From Mesorhizobium sp. NZP2077 (lineage in GTDB: Bacteria; Pseudomonadota; Alphaproteobacteria; Rhizobiales; Rhizobiaceae), in contig NZ_CP051293.1 in assembly GCF_013170805.1 (NCBI RefSeq), positions 5,400,001-5,464,000 on the forward strand: a DNA stretch of 64,000 nucleotides. The letters run 5' to 3'. The notes beneath the pieces were generated by a model. That model saw only the letters and a list, made by a program, of their open reading frames with translations, was not told the origin of the DNA and did not search any database. Made by a program: the position numbers and the translations under genes. Positions 36,532 through 45,634 of this stretch are shown here, piece by piece. Each line of letters opens with the position of its first letter. The first letter of the stretch is position 1.

Positions 36532-38520
36532 CTAACCTGCCTGCCCGACTGTTCTCGAGCCCGTTTCCTGCCGCGTGTCGGGCGCTGGCGTCTCCGGCCG
36601 ATGGAGTTCCGCCAGCACCGCAAGGGCGGAAGCCTTGTCCTGGTTCTTCATTGCCGCCTGCAGCGCGGCCAGCGCGGCCTGAACCGTCGGCCACGCCACG
36701 ACATCGGTCCTGAGGCCGAAGATCTTGGCGATGTCGAGCGTAACGATCTCTTCGTTGGCGCCCTGGAGCGTCTCATGCAGCTTCTCACCGGGCCTGATGC
36801 CGGTGAAGCGGATCGGAATATCCGCATAGGGCGTCTTGCCGGCCATGCGGATCATGGTTTCCGCGACTTCGAGAATCGGCACGGGTTTGCCCATGTCCAG
36901 CATGTAGGTGGCATAGTCGTCCTTGCCGTCACGCGACTGCGCGTCGGCGGCGGCCATGATGACCAGGTCGACAGCTTCCGCCACCGTCATGAAATACCGG
37001 GTCATGCGCCGATCGGTGATCGTGACCGGGCCGCCGGCTTCGATCTGAGCCTGGAAGATGGTCGCCACCGACCCGTTTGAGCCAAAAACGTTGCCGAACC
37101 GCACGGCTATGAACTTGGTGCCGGAACGGCGCCCATCCGGCGCGATTGCGTGGCTTTCGTGCAGGGAACTGACGAGTTGCTCGGCCGCTCGCTTTGTGAT
37201 GCCAAGCACCGACGTCGGATCCACGGCCTTGTCGCTCGAGATGAGCAGGAACTGCGGAACGCCACATTTGGCGGCAACCTCAGCGCAGACAAGCGTGCCG
37301 AAAACATTGGTCTGAATGGCCGATTCCCAGTTCTCCTCGAGCAGCGGAACGTGCTTGAGCGCCGCGGCATGAAAGATGATATCCGGTTTGAATTCCGTGA
37401 CGGCACGCGTCATCTGACGCCGGTCCGCGACATCGACAATGCGGACCTTGAGGCGATCGTGGTCCTTCTCGTCGACATACTGGCTCAACTGGAAGATGCC
37501 AAACTCGGAATTGTCGGCGACCAGCACCGCCCCTGCCCCGAGCTCCAGCGACCGCTTGACCAGCGTGCGGCCGATGGACCCGGCGCCTCCCGTCACCAGG
37601 ACGCGCCTGCCGCCGACAAAGGCACCAATGCGTTCGATATCGGACGGCACCGTCGGGCGGCGCAGGATCGTTTCCATCTCGACTTCGTCGAGAACGATCT
37701 TTCCCTCCTGCCCCAGTTGCGAGAGCCGCGAGAACTGGACGACGGTTATGCCGCCATGGCGGGCGACACGCACAAGCTCGGAATACTCCTCGATCTCATG
37801 CTCGACGCCGCTGCCGAAAATAAGCAGGTCGATGCTCTTGGTGCCGGCGGCGTAATCCTCCAGGACATCGATCAGCCGCGGCCGGGACGCCACCACGGGA
37901 ACACCTTGAATCCGTGTACCCAACGGTGCACCGCGCTCGGTCGCCATGATGCCGGCGATGGAATAGTCGGCCGGCTCTGCCGTGCGTGTGAAGCGAATGA
38001 TCAGATCGGCCTCGCCAAGCCGACCGACGAACAGCGCCCGCTTGGCCTGCGCCTTGTTGGTCTTGTCTGTGAGGATGCCCCAGCTCGCGCCGTCGCGGAG
38101 GAATCGATAGAACAGCCGAGGCGCCGATATGATGGTGAAGGAAACGAGGAAGAAGACGATGAATTGGCGCTCGTTGAGGCCAGCCACGGGCCGAACGAAA
38201 CGAGACATCAGCGAAACGGTGTAAAGCACGACCGTCAGAATCGCGCAGCTCTTCAGGATGTTGAAAAAGTCCGGGGTCGAGGCAAAGCGCCAGATCGTGG
38301 TGTAGAGGCCACAATATCTGAACAGCAGGTGGCTGATGAGAACGACCCCGGCCCATGTGGCAAAGCCTTCGTCGGAGAATGCATCGAACGAAAGGTCTGA
38401 CCTGGAGAGGACGAGACTAAGCGCCACCGCGATCAGGACCATGGCCATATCCTGGACCATGATGATGACGCGCCGCATCTTCGGCCGACTTCCGGATACG
38501 GCTTTTACAAAGGAAGTCAT
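36532..38520 (-). CDS. Membrane nucleotide-sugar 4,6-dehydratase/epimerase (WbpM/CapD/FlaA1 family)
   Basis: Converts a UDP-N-acetylhexosamine to a 4-keto-6-deoxy sugar. It has 662 residues from ATG 38520; the frame extends to 38661 but without family pattern. Four membrane helices occupy about residues 15-140, followed by a first Rossmann-like region (FVGRLGEADLIIRF) and a second catalytic Rossmann domain (VTGGAGSIGRTLVKR). The catalytic stretch SSDKAVDPTSVLGITKRAAE and the MTRYFMTVAEAVDL motif are typical. The full-length membrane form is like WbpM. It probably provides the precursor (for example of QuiNAc or FucNAc) used by the initiating transferase downstream. Confidence 0.87.
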   Translation of the reverse strand: MTSFVKAVSGSRPKMRRVIIMVQDMAMVLIAVALSLVLSRSDLSFDAFSDEGFATWAGVVLISHLLFRYCGLYTTIWRFASTPDFFNILKSCAILTVVLYTVSLMSRFVRPVAGLNERQFIVFFLVSFTIISAPRLFYRFLRDGASWGILTDKTNKAQAKRALFVGRLGEADLIIRFTRTAEPADYSIAGIMATERGAPLGTRIQGVPVVASRPRLIDVLEDYAAGTKSIDLLIFGSGVEHEIEEYSELVRVARHGGITVVQFSRLSQLGQEGKIVLDEVEMETILRRPTVPSDIERIGAFVGGRRVLVTGGAGSIGRTLVKRSLELGAGAVLVADNSEFGIFQLSQYVDEKDHDRLKVRIVDVADRRQMTRAVTEFKPDIIFHAAALKHVPLLEENWESAIQTNVFGTLVCAEVAAKCGVPQFLLISSDKAVDPTSVLGITKRAAEQLVSSLHESHAIAPDGRRSGTKFIAVRFGNVFGSNGSVATIFQAQIEAGGPVTITDRRMTRYFMTVAEAVDLVIMAAADAQSRDGKDDYATYMLDMGKPVPILEVAETMIRMAGKTPYADIPIRFTGIRPGEKLHETLQGANEEIVTLDIAKIFGLRTDVVAWPTVQAALAALQAAMKNQDKASALAVLAELHRPETPAPDTRQETGSRTVGQAG

Positions 38521-38702
38521 TGGCCAGTACTGAACTCCAGGCACCAAGATTTTGACACTAAAGTAGCGCCAGATCGAATACCATTCGTCACCGGCCACAT
38601 GTTCTTTGCGCCAATCCTCGGCCCCCGCCGCTTGTATCGCATATCGTGGACTTGAGATCATCGCCAGAGTTTTTTTGCGGCTAGTTGCCGGTTCCAGCGG
38701 GC

Positions 38703-39827
38703 CTACTCCGCCTGCGCGGCCGTCACCAACCTGGAATAGAGGGCAGCGTAAGCCTTCCCCATCCTGTCAGCGGTAAAAAGACTGGCATACCGATCCCGTG
38801 CCGCCCGGCCCCATCTCTCTGCTTCTTCGGACGAATCGACCAAGCGGTTGATGGCTTCAGCCAGACGCGCCGGATCCGATGGCGGAACCACCAGCCCGGT
38901 TAGCCCTGCCTCGTTGACATACGTCGTTCCCGTGCCGATTTCGCACGAAATCATCGCTCTGCCGCACATCGCAGCCTCTACCAGCGACAGCCCATAGGCT
39001 TCCGACCTCTGGTTGGACGGGAAGACAAATCCTCGGCAGGCATAAAGCAGCGCCATCTTCCTCTGTTCCGTGATCTCCCCAAGGAAGATTACGTTGTCGA
39101 GACGTAATTTTGCGACCTGAAGCTTGAGTTGCTGCTCGATGGGGCCGGAGCCGGCAATGACGATCTTGCACCGCAGCTGATTGGCTGCCTGGATCAGCAC
39201 GTCCAGCCCCTTGTAGTAGCGCAAGACGCCAACAAACAGCACGAAGGGTCCCGTCACCGCCGATCGGCACCAGTCATTGTCAGCTTCGGTTGGTGCCGGG
39301 TAGGCATTCTCGTCGATGCCAATCGGAATGACGGTCGATTTCGCCTCGAAAGCTTTGAGAACAGGACTTGATTTCAGATAGTTCGGCGATGTCGCAACGA
39401 TTGCATCCACGTCCTTCAGGAAATGCTGCATCAACGGCTGATAAAACGGCAGTATCAGTCTCTGTTTGACGATGTCGGAATGATAGGTGACGATACTCGG
39501 TTTGCCGTGGCGAGACTGAAAATGCACCAAATCCATGAACGGCCATGGAAAATGGTAGTGTATCAGGTCGGCTTTCCCTGCGAGCTCGCCGAACTTCCGA
39601 AAAACCTGGAGCGAGAATCCCGTCGACGCCAGCTCGAAATCCAGCCTGGCTTTGCGGGCCATGTGGCCGTCCAAGCGCCTTGTGTTTTCATTCGGAGTAC
39701 GGCTCAGCGACAGCACCTCGGTTTCCACGCCGTAAGCAGCCGTGCTTTGGGCGATGGCATGGATCGTCCGTTCCACCCCGCCAAAGGTATCGGGCCAATA
39801 GGTCTTGAAGAAGTGCAGGACTTTCAA
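38703..39827 (-). CDS. GT4-family glycosyltransferase, WbpZ-like
   Basis: A 374-residue retaining glycosyltransferase of GT-B fold. The N-terminus MKVLHFFKTYWPDTFGGVER recalls the D-rhamnosyltransferases WbpY/WbpZ from memory, and LIHYHFPWPFMD gives the HxHxP segment. The C-terminal EX7E-type motif is in SEAYGLSLVEAAMCG. Because the predicted O-chain sugar perosamine is 4-amino-D-rhamnose, a perosaminyl- or rhamnosyltransferase role fits, but the linkage is inference. It lies between another GT4 gene and the CapD-like gene on the same strand. Confidence 0.83.
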   Translation of the reverse strand: MKVLHFFKTYWPDTFGGVERTIHAIAQSTAAYGVETEVLSLSRTPNENTRRLDGHMARKARLDFELASTGFSLQVFRKFGELAGKADLIHYHFPWPFMDLVHFQSRHGKPSIVTYHSDIVKQRLILPFYQPLMQHFLKDVDAIVATSPNYLKSSPVLKAFEAKSTVIPIGIDENAYPAPTEADNDWCRSAVTGPFVLFVGVLRYYKGLDVLIQAANQLRCKIVIAGSGPIEQQLKLQVAKLRLDNVIFLGEITEQRKMALLYACRGFVFPSNQRSEAYGLSLVEAAMCGRAMISCEIGTGTTYVNEAGLTGLVVPPSDPARLAEAINRLVDSSEEAERWGRAARDRYASLFTADRMGKAYAALYSRLVTAAQAE

Positions 39828-39876
39828 GCGTTGCTTTTCCGTCTTTGATCGATGACCTGTTCAAAAATCCGCATTG

Positions 39877-40977
39877 TCACTTACCAACAACTGCATGCAT
39901 CCCAGCAATAAATCGAGCTTCCGAAAACAAGACCGACCGCACCTCACAAGCTGATCGCATGGCGAGCGCCCGCCCGGGGGTCATCGCCTGGACGGCTTCC
40001 ACCAGCTGATCCACACCGAAGGCAGGATCAAGGAGCAATCCCGTCTCGCCAGGAAGAATGGTCTCGCGCAGGCCACCTTCGGCAACTCCGATTACCGGCT
40101 TGCCGGCAGCCATGGATTCGACCGGTGAAATTCCGAAATCCTCGTCAATTGGCACATAAAGAGTCGCGATTGCCTGCCCCATAAGCGTTCGCAGCCTTTC
40201 CTCCCCGACCCAGCCTAGAAAAGTGATGTTCGGCGAATCGGCGGCGCGGCGCTTCAACATTTCGAAATCATCGCCCTGCGACGCGACCACGAGGCGTTTG
40301 TCCGGCATCCTGATGAAGGCATCGACGATGCGATCAACACGCTTCAATGGCGAAAGGCGCGCGGTCGACAGATAGAACGGATCCTGGCCTATCCATTTAT
40401 AGGCATCGATATCGCATGGCGGGTAAACCACGGCAGCGTCGCGGCCGAGAAAAGTCCGGATCCGCTCGCGCACGGTTTGCGAATTGGCTACAACCACGTC
40501 CATACGGCCGAATGCCGCCTCATAGGCCGTGCGGAACCATTCCAGCGCGCGTGTTCTCATCGGGCTGCCGCGAACATGTCTGGCGAAATGGTCCTTCTGA
40601 TCGTAGAGAAAGCGCGGCGGCGTATGACAATAGTAGATGTTTCGCCCACTGCCGGGTTCAGGCGCCGCAAAGGGAGCCGAGACGCCGCTGAAGATACGGG
40701 TGCGGTATTTTTGCACCGTGTGCCGGCTTGCCTGGAACCGCAAGGCCAGGGCGGCTGCACGAAGACCGGGTTTCTGGAAGATCGATGGCAGCCCGAGATC
40801 GCGAATGTCCGCCGAAAACATATCGTCCTCGAAGGTCTCGCTGGTTCTGTAGCCAAACATCAGCGTGGCCCCGAAATTGTGCGCGAGACTTAGCGCGACA
40901 CGTTCGCCACCCCCCCTGATGCCAAAATAATCATGAACCACGACAATCTTTTCAGGGCCCGTCACAGGTGAGCTCAC
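39877..40977 (-). CDS. GT4-family glycosyltransferase
   Basis: A 366-residue GT-B fold glycosyltransferase. The N-terminal VVHDYFGIRGGGERVALSLA is the acceptor-side Gly-rich loop, YLSTARLSPLKRVDRIVDAF opens the C-terminal domain, and the EX7E motif is in DEDFGISPVESMAAGKPVIG. No membrane segment or signal peptide is seen, so it should act at the cytoplasmic face on the lipid-linked chain. It follows the acetyltransferase by 25 bases. Substrate and linkage are not readable; Brucella-type perosaminyltransferases belong to the same broad family. Confidence 0.83.
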   Translation of the reverse strand: MSSPVTGPEKIVVVHDYFGIRGGGERVALSLAHNFGATLMFGYRTSETFEDDMFSADIRDLGLPSIFQKPGLRAAALALRFQASRHTVQKYRTRIFSGVSAPFAAPEPGSGRNIYYCHTPPRFLYDQKDHFARHVRGSPMRTRALEWFRTAYEAAFGRMDVVVANSQTVRERIRTFLGRDAAVVYPPCDIDAYKWIGQDPFYLSTARLSPLKRVDRIVDAFIRMPDKRLVVASQGDDFEMLKRRAADSPNITFLGWVGEERLRTLMGQAIATLYVPIDEDFGISPVESMAAGKPVIGVAEGGLRETILPGETGLLLDPAFGVDQLVEAVQAMTPGRALAMRSACEVRSVLFSEARFIAGMHAVVGK

Positions 40978-41002
40978 TTACCGATTTGCGTAACCGCAGG
41001 AC

Positions 41003-41623
41003 TCACGATCGCATCAAGCGAGCAGGCGTGCCTATATATGTGCCAGTTGCCACTATATGGTCGACCACGGTTGCGCCTGCGCCAATTACCACGTCATTAC
41101 AGACCCGTATTCCATCGATCACGGTCGCGCCTGCGCCAACCAACACGTTCGAACCGATCCGGCTGCGCCCAGCGACTATGGCGTTCACCGAGATGTGAGA
41201 GAAAGCCCCCACTTCACATTCGTGTTCAACGATCGCCCCGGTATTGATTATAACACCGCGCCCTACACGCGCTGACGGCCCTACATGAGCGTGGTGCCCA
41301 ACAAAAGTCCCCTCGCCTATCTCAGCCAGCCTACCGATTGTTGAAGTCGGAGACACAAGAACCACAGAGTGCAGGACGGCGCTCTCCAATGCCTGCCTAC
41401 GACGCAGATTGTCGCCCAGGGCGGGAAACACCGCCCAGCCGGCACTTGCAGGGTGCGGCATCGAGCTGACCACACTAAATCCTGCAAACTCCTCATCCGG
41501 CATGGCATTGGCGTCCACAAACAGAAGACACTTGACCCCCGCGGCCAGCGCCACGTCGGCAACGCTTCGCGCATGCCCGCCAAACCCCAGCACGTAAAGG
41601 CCGCTATAGGCCATCGAAATCAT
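41003..41623 (-). CDS. Sugar O/N-acyltransferase with left-handed beta-helix (PglD/NeuD/PerB-like)
   Basis: A 206-residue acetyl-CoA-dependent transferase. The N-terminal Rossmann-like PglD_N domain has LYVLGFGGHARSVADVA, and hexapeptide repeats (IGEGTFVGHHAHVGPSARVG and onward) run from about residue 95 to 195. The putative catalytic His is in IVEHECEVG. The family includes PglD (UDP-4-amino sugars) and Caulobacter PerB (GDP-perosamine). With gmd and per in the same operon, N-acetylation of GDP-perosamine is the best guess; serine O-acetylation of another residue is the alternative. It overlaps the upstream glycosyltransferase by 4 bases. Confidence 0.82.
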   Translation of the reverse strand: MISMAYSGLYVLGFGGHARSVADVALAAGVKCLLFVDANAMPDEEFAGFSVVSSMPHPASAGWAVFPALGDNLRRRQALESAVLHSVVLVSPTSTIGRLAEIGEGTFVGHHAHVGPSARVGRGVIINTGAIVEHECEVGAFSHISVNAIVAGRSRIGSNVLVGAGATVIDGIRVCNDVVIGAGATVVDHIVATGTYIGTPARLMRS

Positions 41624-43242
41624 ACCGCTGCCGGTCGGCTTGGCTGCGCCGATATCTCATCGAGGATAGCGACGTGTTCGGCGACGACATCGTCCCATGT
41701 CCGTTTGGCCAGCACATCGTCATAGAATTTTCGCTGCTGAGCGTAAAGGCCCTCTCGATTGTCGAGTGCCCACTCAATCTTGGCGGCCATGGCACGCCAG
41801 TCATAAGGGTCGAACAGCGACGCCGCACGCAGCGCGGGATCGGTAATGATCTCGCGCGTCACATCGATATCGCCCATCACTACCGGCGTCCCTACGGATA
41901 GTGCCTCAGTGAACGTGAATGGCATTCCGCCCTCGAAAAGGCTTGGGTTTACAGCGAGGTCGGCGAGTTTGTAGCAGGCAGCAAGTTCGGTTTCACTGAG
42001 ACCGTGAAGGCACAAAACGTCTTCGCGCATATTTCGCTCTTCGAGAAAAACTTTGACATCCGGGTATTCAGCTTCGCCGGTGAGGATCAGCTTGTGGCCA
42101 ATGTGCCGTTTCCGCAGAAGCCATTCATAAGCACGCAAGAAAGTCATTAAGTTCTTGGAAGGCCGAAATTGGCTTGGATACACTAGAAATTTCACTTTTG
42201 AGTTATTGAAGGCGCCGGCATAACTGCCGTAATTAGACTTTCGAACTGCCCCTAGAAAGACTCCTTCCGCATAGGCACGACTGGTGGCGTCGTTGTCCGG
42301 GAATCCGGTCACCGTCATCCGGCTACTGAGATCGTTTGGCGCATGGCGGATCGTATGGATTATGCTGGGATCGATACCGAACCTATGAACCAGAGTCTGA
42401 CGTTTGACATGCTCGCTGTAAGTCACGAAATTCCTGCTCGAATAAATCGTCTTCTCCACCGACTCATAAGTGCGCAACGCGGGCGCTCCCCCAACCAAGG
42501 CAAATCCTATCGGGAATTCGGTAAGAACAACATCAGGCACACATACGAGAGCTGGGGCGTCCAGTTCGTTTACAATCGACCAAAACGCAGCGGGTGTGTA
42601 CCACGCGCCGACACTGTTGTCGGCGTTTCCAATTTTGATCATCGCGGCTGCCTCTCTATCCAACATGCTCTGATGCAGTTGGGCGACAATGCTTGACCTG
42701 GAAATGGCAGCCGGGAGCCGCACCAGCTGCGCTAACCGTCTCCGCGCCAACCTGGCTTGACGATAGGCTGCATTGCGGGAGAGCCGCACAAAACGGAATA
42801 TAAGAACTGCCACTGCAATTGGGATGGTTAGAAAAAATCCATATGCCAGCAGCGCAATCAACCCGGTCACGCTTCGGGCGCTTGCAATATGATCTTTCAG
42901 CCAGTTGGCATGATCGGCTGCTATACGGCGGACACGATTGTGCAACTTCTGAAACGGTTGCCGCGCTTGCCTGGGGCGCTTTGATCGCTCCATAAACTGA
43001 TAAAGCCTGTACAGTAGCGGCGGGCGATGGGGACTTAATAAAGTAAAAGACTGGGGCGAAATGCCGCCCTCCGCGCAAAGCCGAGCGAGACTGTCCCGCG
43101 ACCAACTCGGACACAAGACGGAGAAATGGGTATCGCCTCTTGCAGTCGCAGCTTTGAGGAACGCAGTGAGATAGCGGCCAAGGCCTTCATTTAGAAGGCT
43201 GGTGTTTGGCGAATAGGCGATGAAAATTCCGTACTTTTTCAT
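41620..43242 (-). CDS. Glycosyltransferase (GT4-like) with an internal membrane segment
   Basis: A 540-residue protein, longer than ordinary GT4 enzymes. The N-terminal YSPNTSLLNEGLGRYLTAFL is a GT-B acceptor loop. From about residue 260 a normal C-terminal region follows, with LVYPSQFRPSKNLMTFLRAY and the donor motif EGGMPFTFTEALSVGTPVV. Between them, residues about 75-190 form an insertion with a strongly hydrophobic stretch (125-152) followed by an Arg-rich segment, predicting a membrane anchor inside the enzyme. It overlaps both neighbours by 4 bases. It probably extends the O-chain at the membrane. Confidence 0.78.
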   Translation of the reverse strand: MKKYGIFIAYSPNTSLLNEGLGRYLTAFLKAATARGDTHFSVLCPSWSRDSLARLCAEGGISPQSFTLLSPHRPPLLYRLYQFMERSKRPRQARQPFQKLHNRVRRIAADHANWLKDHIASARSVTGLIALLAYGFFLTIPIAVAVLIFRFVRLSRNAAYRQARLARRRLAQLVRLPAAISRSSIVAQLHQSMLDREAAAMIKIGNADNSVGAWYTPAAFWSIVNELDAPALVCVPDVVLTEFPIGFALVGGAPALRTYESVEKTIYSSRNFVTYSEHVKRQTLVHRFGIDPSIIHTIRHAPNDLSSRMTVTGFPDNDATSRAYAEGVFLGAVRKSNYGSYAGAFNNSKVKFLVYPSQFRPSKNLMTFLRAYEWLLRKRHIGHKLILTGEAEYPDVKVFLEERNMREDVLCLHGLSETELAACYKLADLAVNPSLFEGGMPFTFTEALSVGTPVVMGDIDVTREIITDPALRAASLFDPYDWRAMAAKIEWALDNREGLYAQQRKFYDDVLAKRTWDDVVAEHVAILDEISAQPSRPAAV

Positions 43243-45518
43243 AGCAGTTCGCGAACCACGTTCCAGTATGCGGGGGCCAAGTGCGAGACGCTCTGGCTAC
43301 TAAGTTGTTCGGCGTTTGCCACGGCACGCTCCCGCTCAACCAAGCAGACCTCCATCTCATGTATTCGCCTGGCCATATCTTCGGGATCTTCCTGATCCAT
43401 GAAACTCAGGCCCAACTGGAACTGGTGGTCAATCTCGCGCATCGCAGGATAGTCGCTAGACAGGGACGGAACTCCGAAATGCGCGGCCTCGATGACGCTG
43501 AAAGTGCCATTATCGAGTTCGGCAGGATGCCACAGGAAGGCTGCCGCTGAGAGTTGCCTTCGATATAGAGCTTCCGAAAGTTCGCCGAGAAATTTGACTT
43601 TCCGTCTGAGCATCGGGCTCCTGCCAACTATTTGGTCTAAACCTCTCAGGTTGGGCAGTTCGCTCTTGGTCAAATTGTCACTGCCTACACCCGTGACATG
43701 GCAGTCAAGCCGACCATTGTACACTTCGTAGTAAAGTTGCAGGGCTGCTAGCGCGCGGCGTTGGTTCTTGTGTGGTCCCAAATTCGTCGTCCACAAGAAG
43801 TAATGACTTTCGGCACCTGGCGGCCGGCGCTCCGCATCTCCTTTCTCCGGCGCGAGCATCGGAACCTTCGTGACTTTGTCGGCCCGTATTCCGGCATATT
43901 GCAATGCGTCCTGACGGCTAAATTCGGTCGTTACCAGCACATGCTCGGCGTTTCTGTTGGCAAGCAGTGTCATTTCTCCGATTGTGGTGACGTCGTAGTG
44001 GCGCTGCAAATAGTCGAACACCATCACCACACTGGGCCGCAGAGGGAGTAACGGAGAGACAAGCCGATCAGAGATGACGACCCACAGGTCGCAGTCGCAA
44101 AATTGCTTGATACCATCTTCAATAACGAGATAATTGTTGAACTTGGGTTTCCATTCAGAATGCCCTGCATAGCGCATAGCGCGTAAGGCTTCCGTCGCGT
44201 CCAAGGTGCGCCATTGGAATGACCGAACCTTGATTGAGGGCGGAACATCCGCCCATTCCTTCGCGGAATAGGACCCTGGCTCCCCCAGATGGGCCAGAAC
44301 GACATCCACAGCTTCGCCAGCCTGCTCTGCCCCCTCGAAAATTGCCTGCGCCAACAGCTTTGCAGCACGAAGACTGCCGCCCCGATAACCGACCGGCACA
44401 ACAACACCAATCCGCTTCTTTGGTGGGGAGGATAAGGCATCGGCAGCTTGGCTCGATTCCAGCCGATCAACGATATGGGCGAGATTCATTCGCCATGTGT
44501 CGAGCAACCGCTCTGGCTTCATCGCGTCGAGCAACCGCACCTGAGTTGCCCGGATTTCTGCCGCCAAGCGCATATCGCCTCCCAACAGCCTCTGCACCTT
44601 CTCTCTGGCTTCGACGATTGTTCGAGCGCGGCCAGGCAGGTCCTTGCCCCCAAGCTTGTCAAGCATACCATCGGCCATGAACACCAGTGGCATGCCAGCC
44701 CGTACAGCCTCAAAAGGGTGGTAATGAACATGACGCGGTTCCCGTGAGTGATAAAACATCACACGCAATTCTCGCATATTTCGTTCATGCGTTTCGCTAG
44801 GAACGAACCCGAGGACATGAGGATCATTCACCGCGACTGGCTGACTCCCCCCTATAACGTAGGGAACACCAGAAAAATTGCGCTTAAATTCCCGATATAT
44901 TTCAAAATAATAATTATTGAAACCTATATCTGGACATACAAAGAAGACTCTACTGTCATTTCCCTTCCATTCATCTTTAGATAAATATGGGTATATTCCC
45001 AATGGAAGATAAATTCTTTTCTTTTTTATTTTTTCTTCCTCTATCTCGCTCAACCCTTCATATGCTTCTCCAAACCAAAAACGGTCACCGATATTTTCAA
45101 TATTCCGCATTCCATCGCCGAAAAACTGACGAACAGCCGAATACGACTTCGTCATCTCCAAGCCGTATGCGCGCCATATTGCGGCCCCTCGAAAATGCCT
45201 CGAAATGCCATTCAACATATCTGCCTTGTGCAATATGAAGAAAAGCAGATCGAAATGCCGATTGGCCATTTTCCAAGCTTCAACCCCCGGATTGCCATAC
45301 CAATCCGCAGCATTGAGAATAGCCAAATCCTCAGCGGGCACAGTGAGATTCCGGTCTTCGGTAAAATCCACGGAAGCGCTTCGAAAGCCCGGATCTGCAG
45401 GATAGGACTTCGGAAGAAAAATCTCGTCAAAGCCGCACGCCTTGAGCATCGGTATCTCGAACCGGCGCGCTGCTCCGTGGTTCAACAGCCACATTACCCG
45501 AGGCTTCATCCTACCCAT
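43239..45518 (-). CDS. Tandem two-domain glycosyltransferase
   Basis: A 759-residue protein with two GT-B-like units. The N-terminal unit (about 1-350) has a C-terminal-half motif EPRHVHYHPFEAVRAGMPLV but an atypical start. The C-terminal unit (about 370-759) is a clearer GT4 enzyme, with FLWTTNLGPHKNQRRALAAL and donor motif ELDNGTFSVIEAAHFGVPS. The DNA for the first unit is visibly AT-rich while that of the second is near local composition, suggesting a fusion of genes of different origin. It is co-transcribed with the 540-residue enzyme (4-base overlap). One or both units may be catalytic; the linkages are unknown. Confidence 0.75.
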   Translation of the reverse strand: MGRMKPRVMWLLNHGAARRFEIPMLKACGFDEIFLPKSYPADPGFRSASVDFTEDRNLTVPAEDLAILNAADWYGNPGVEAWKMANRHFDLLFFILHKADMLNGISRHFRGAAIWRAYGLEMTKSYSAVRQFFGDGMRNIENIGDRFWFGEAYEGLSEIEEEKIKKKRIYLPLGIYPYLSKDEWKGNDSRVFFVCPDIGFNNYYFEIYREFKRNFSGVPYVIGGSQPVAVNDPHVLGFVPSETHERNMRELRVMFYHSREPRHVHYHPFEAVRAGMPLVFMADGMLDKLGGKDLPGRARTIVEAREKVQRLLGGDMRLAAEIRATQVRLLDAMKPERLLDTWRMNLAHIVDRLESSQAADALSSPPKKRIGVVVPVGYRGGSLRAAKLLAQAIFEGAEQAGEAVDVVLAHLGEPGSYSAKEWADVPPSIKVRSFQWRTLDATEALRAMRYAGHSEWKPKFNNYLVIEDGIKQFCDCDLWVVISDRLVSPLLPLRPSVVMVFDYLQRHYDVTTIGEMTLLANRNAEHVLVTTEFSRQDALQYAGIRADKVTKVPMLAPEKGDAERRPPGAESHYFLWTTNLGPHKNQRRALAALQLYYEVYNGRLDCHVTGVGSDNLTKSELPNLRGLDQIVGRSPMLRRKVKFLGELSEALYRRQLSAAAFLWHPAELDNGTFSVIEAAHFGVPSLSSDYPAMREIDHQFQLGLSFMDQEDPEDMARRIHEMEVCLVERERAVANAEQLSSQSVSHLAPAYWNVVRELL

Positions 45519-45634
45519 AACAATTCATGCCTCTTCTCAGAACACTTCGGTTTAAATAAACTCCTACTAATTCAAAATATAGTCATATAAAACAATTATC
45601 TAAGATCATAATAACTACAAAATCCTATATTATC

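Noticed and set aside
44748..45238. Short plus-strand frames in the AT-rich segment
   Set aside because: They lie fully antisense to the tandem glycosyltransferase and have no family pattern or ribosome site.
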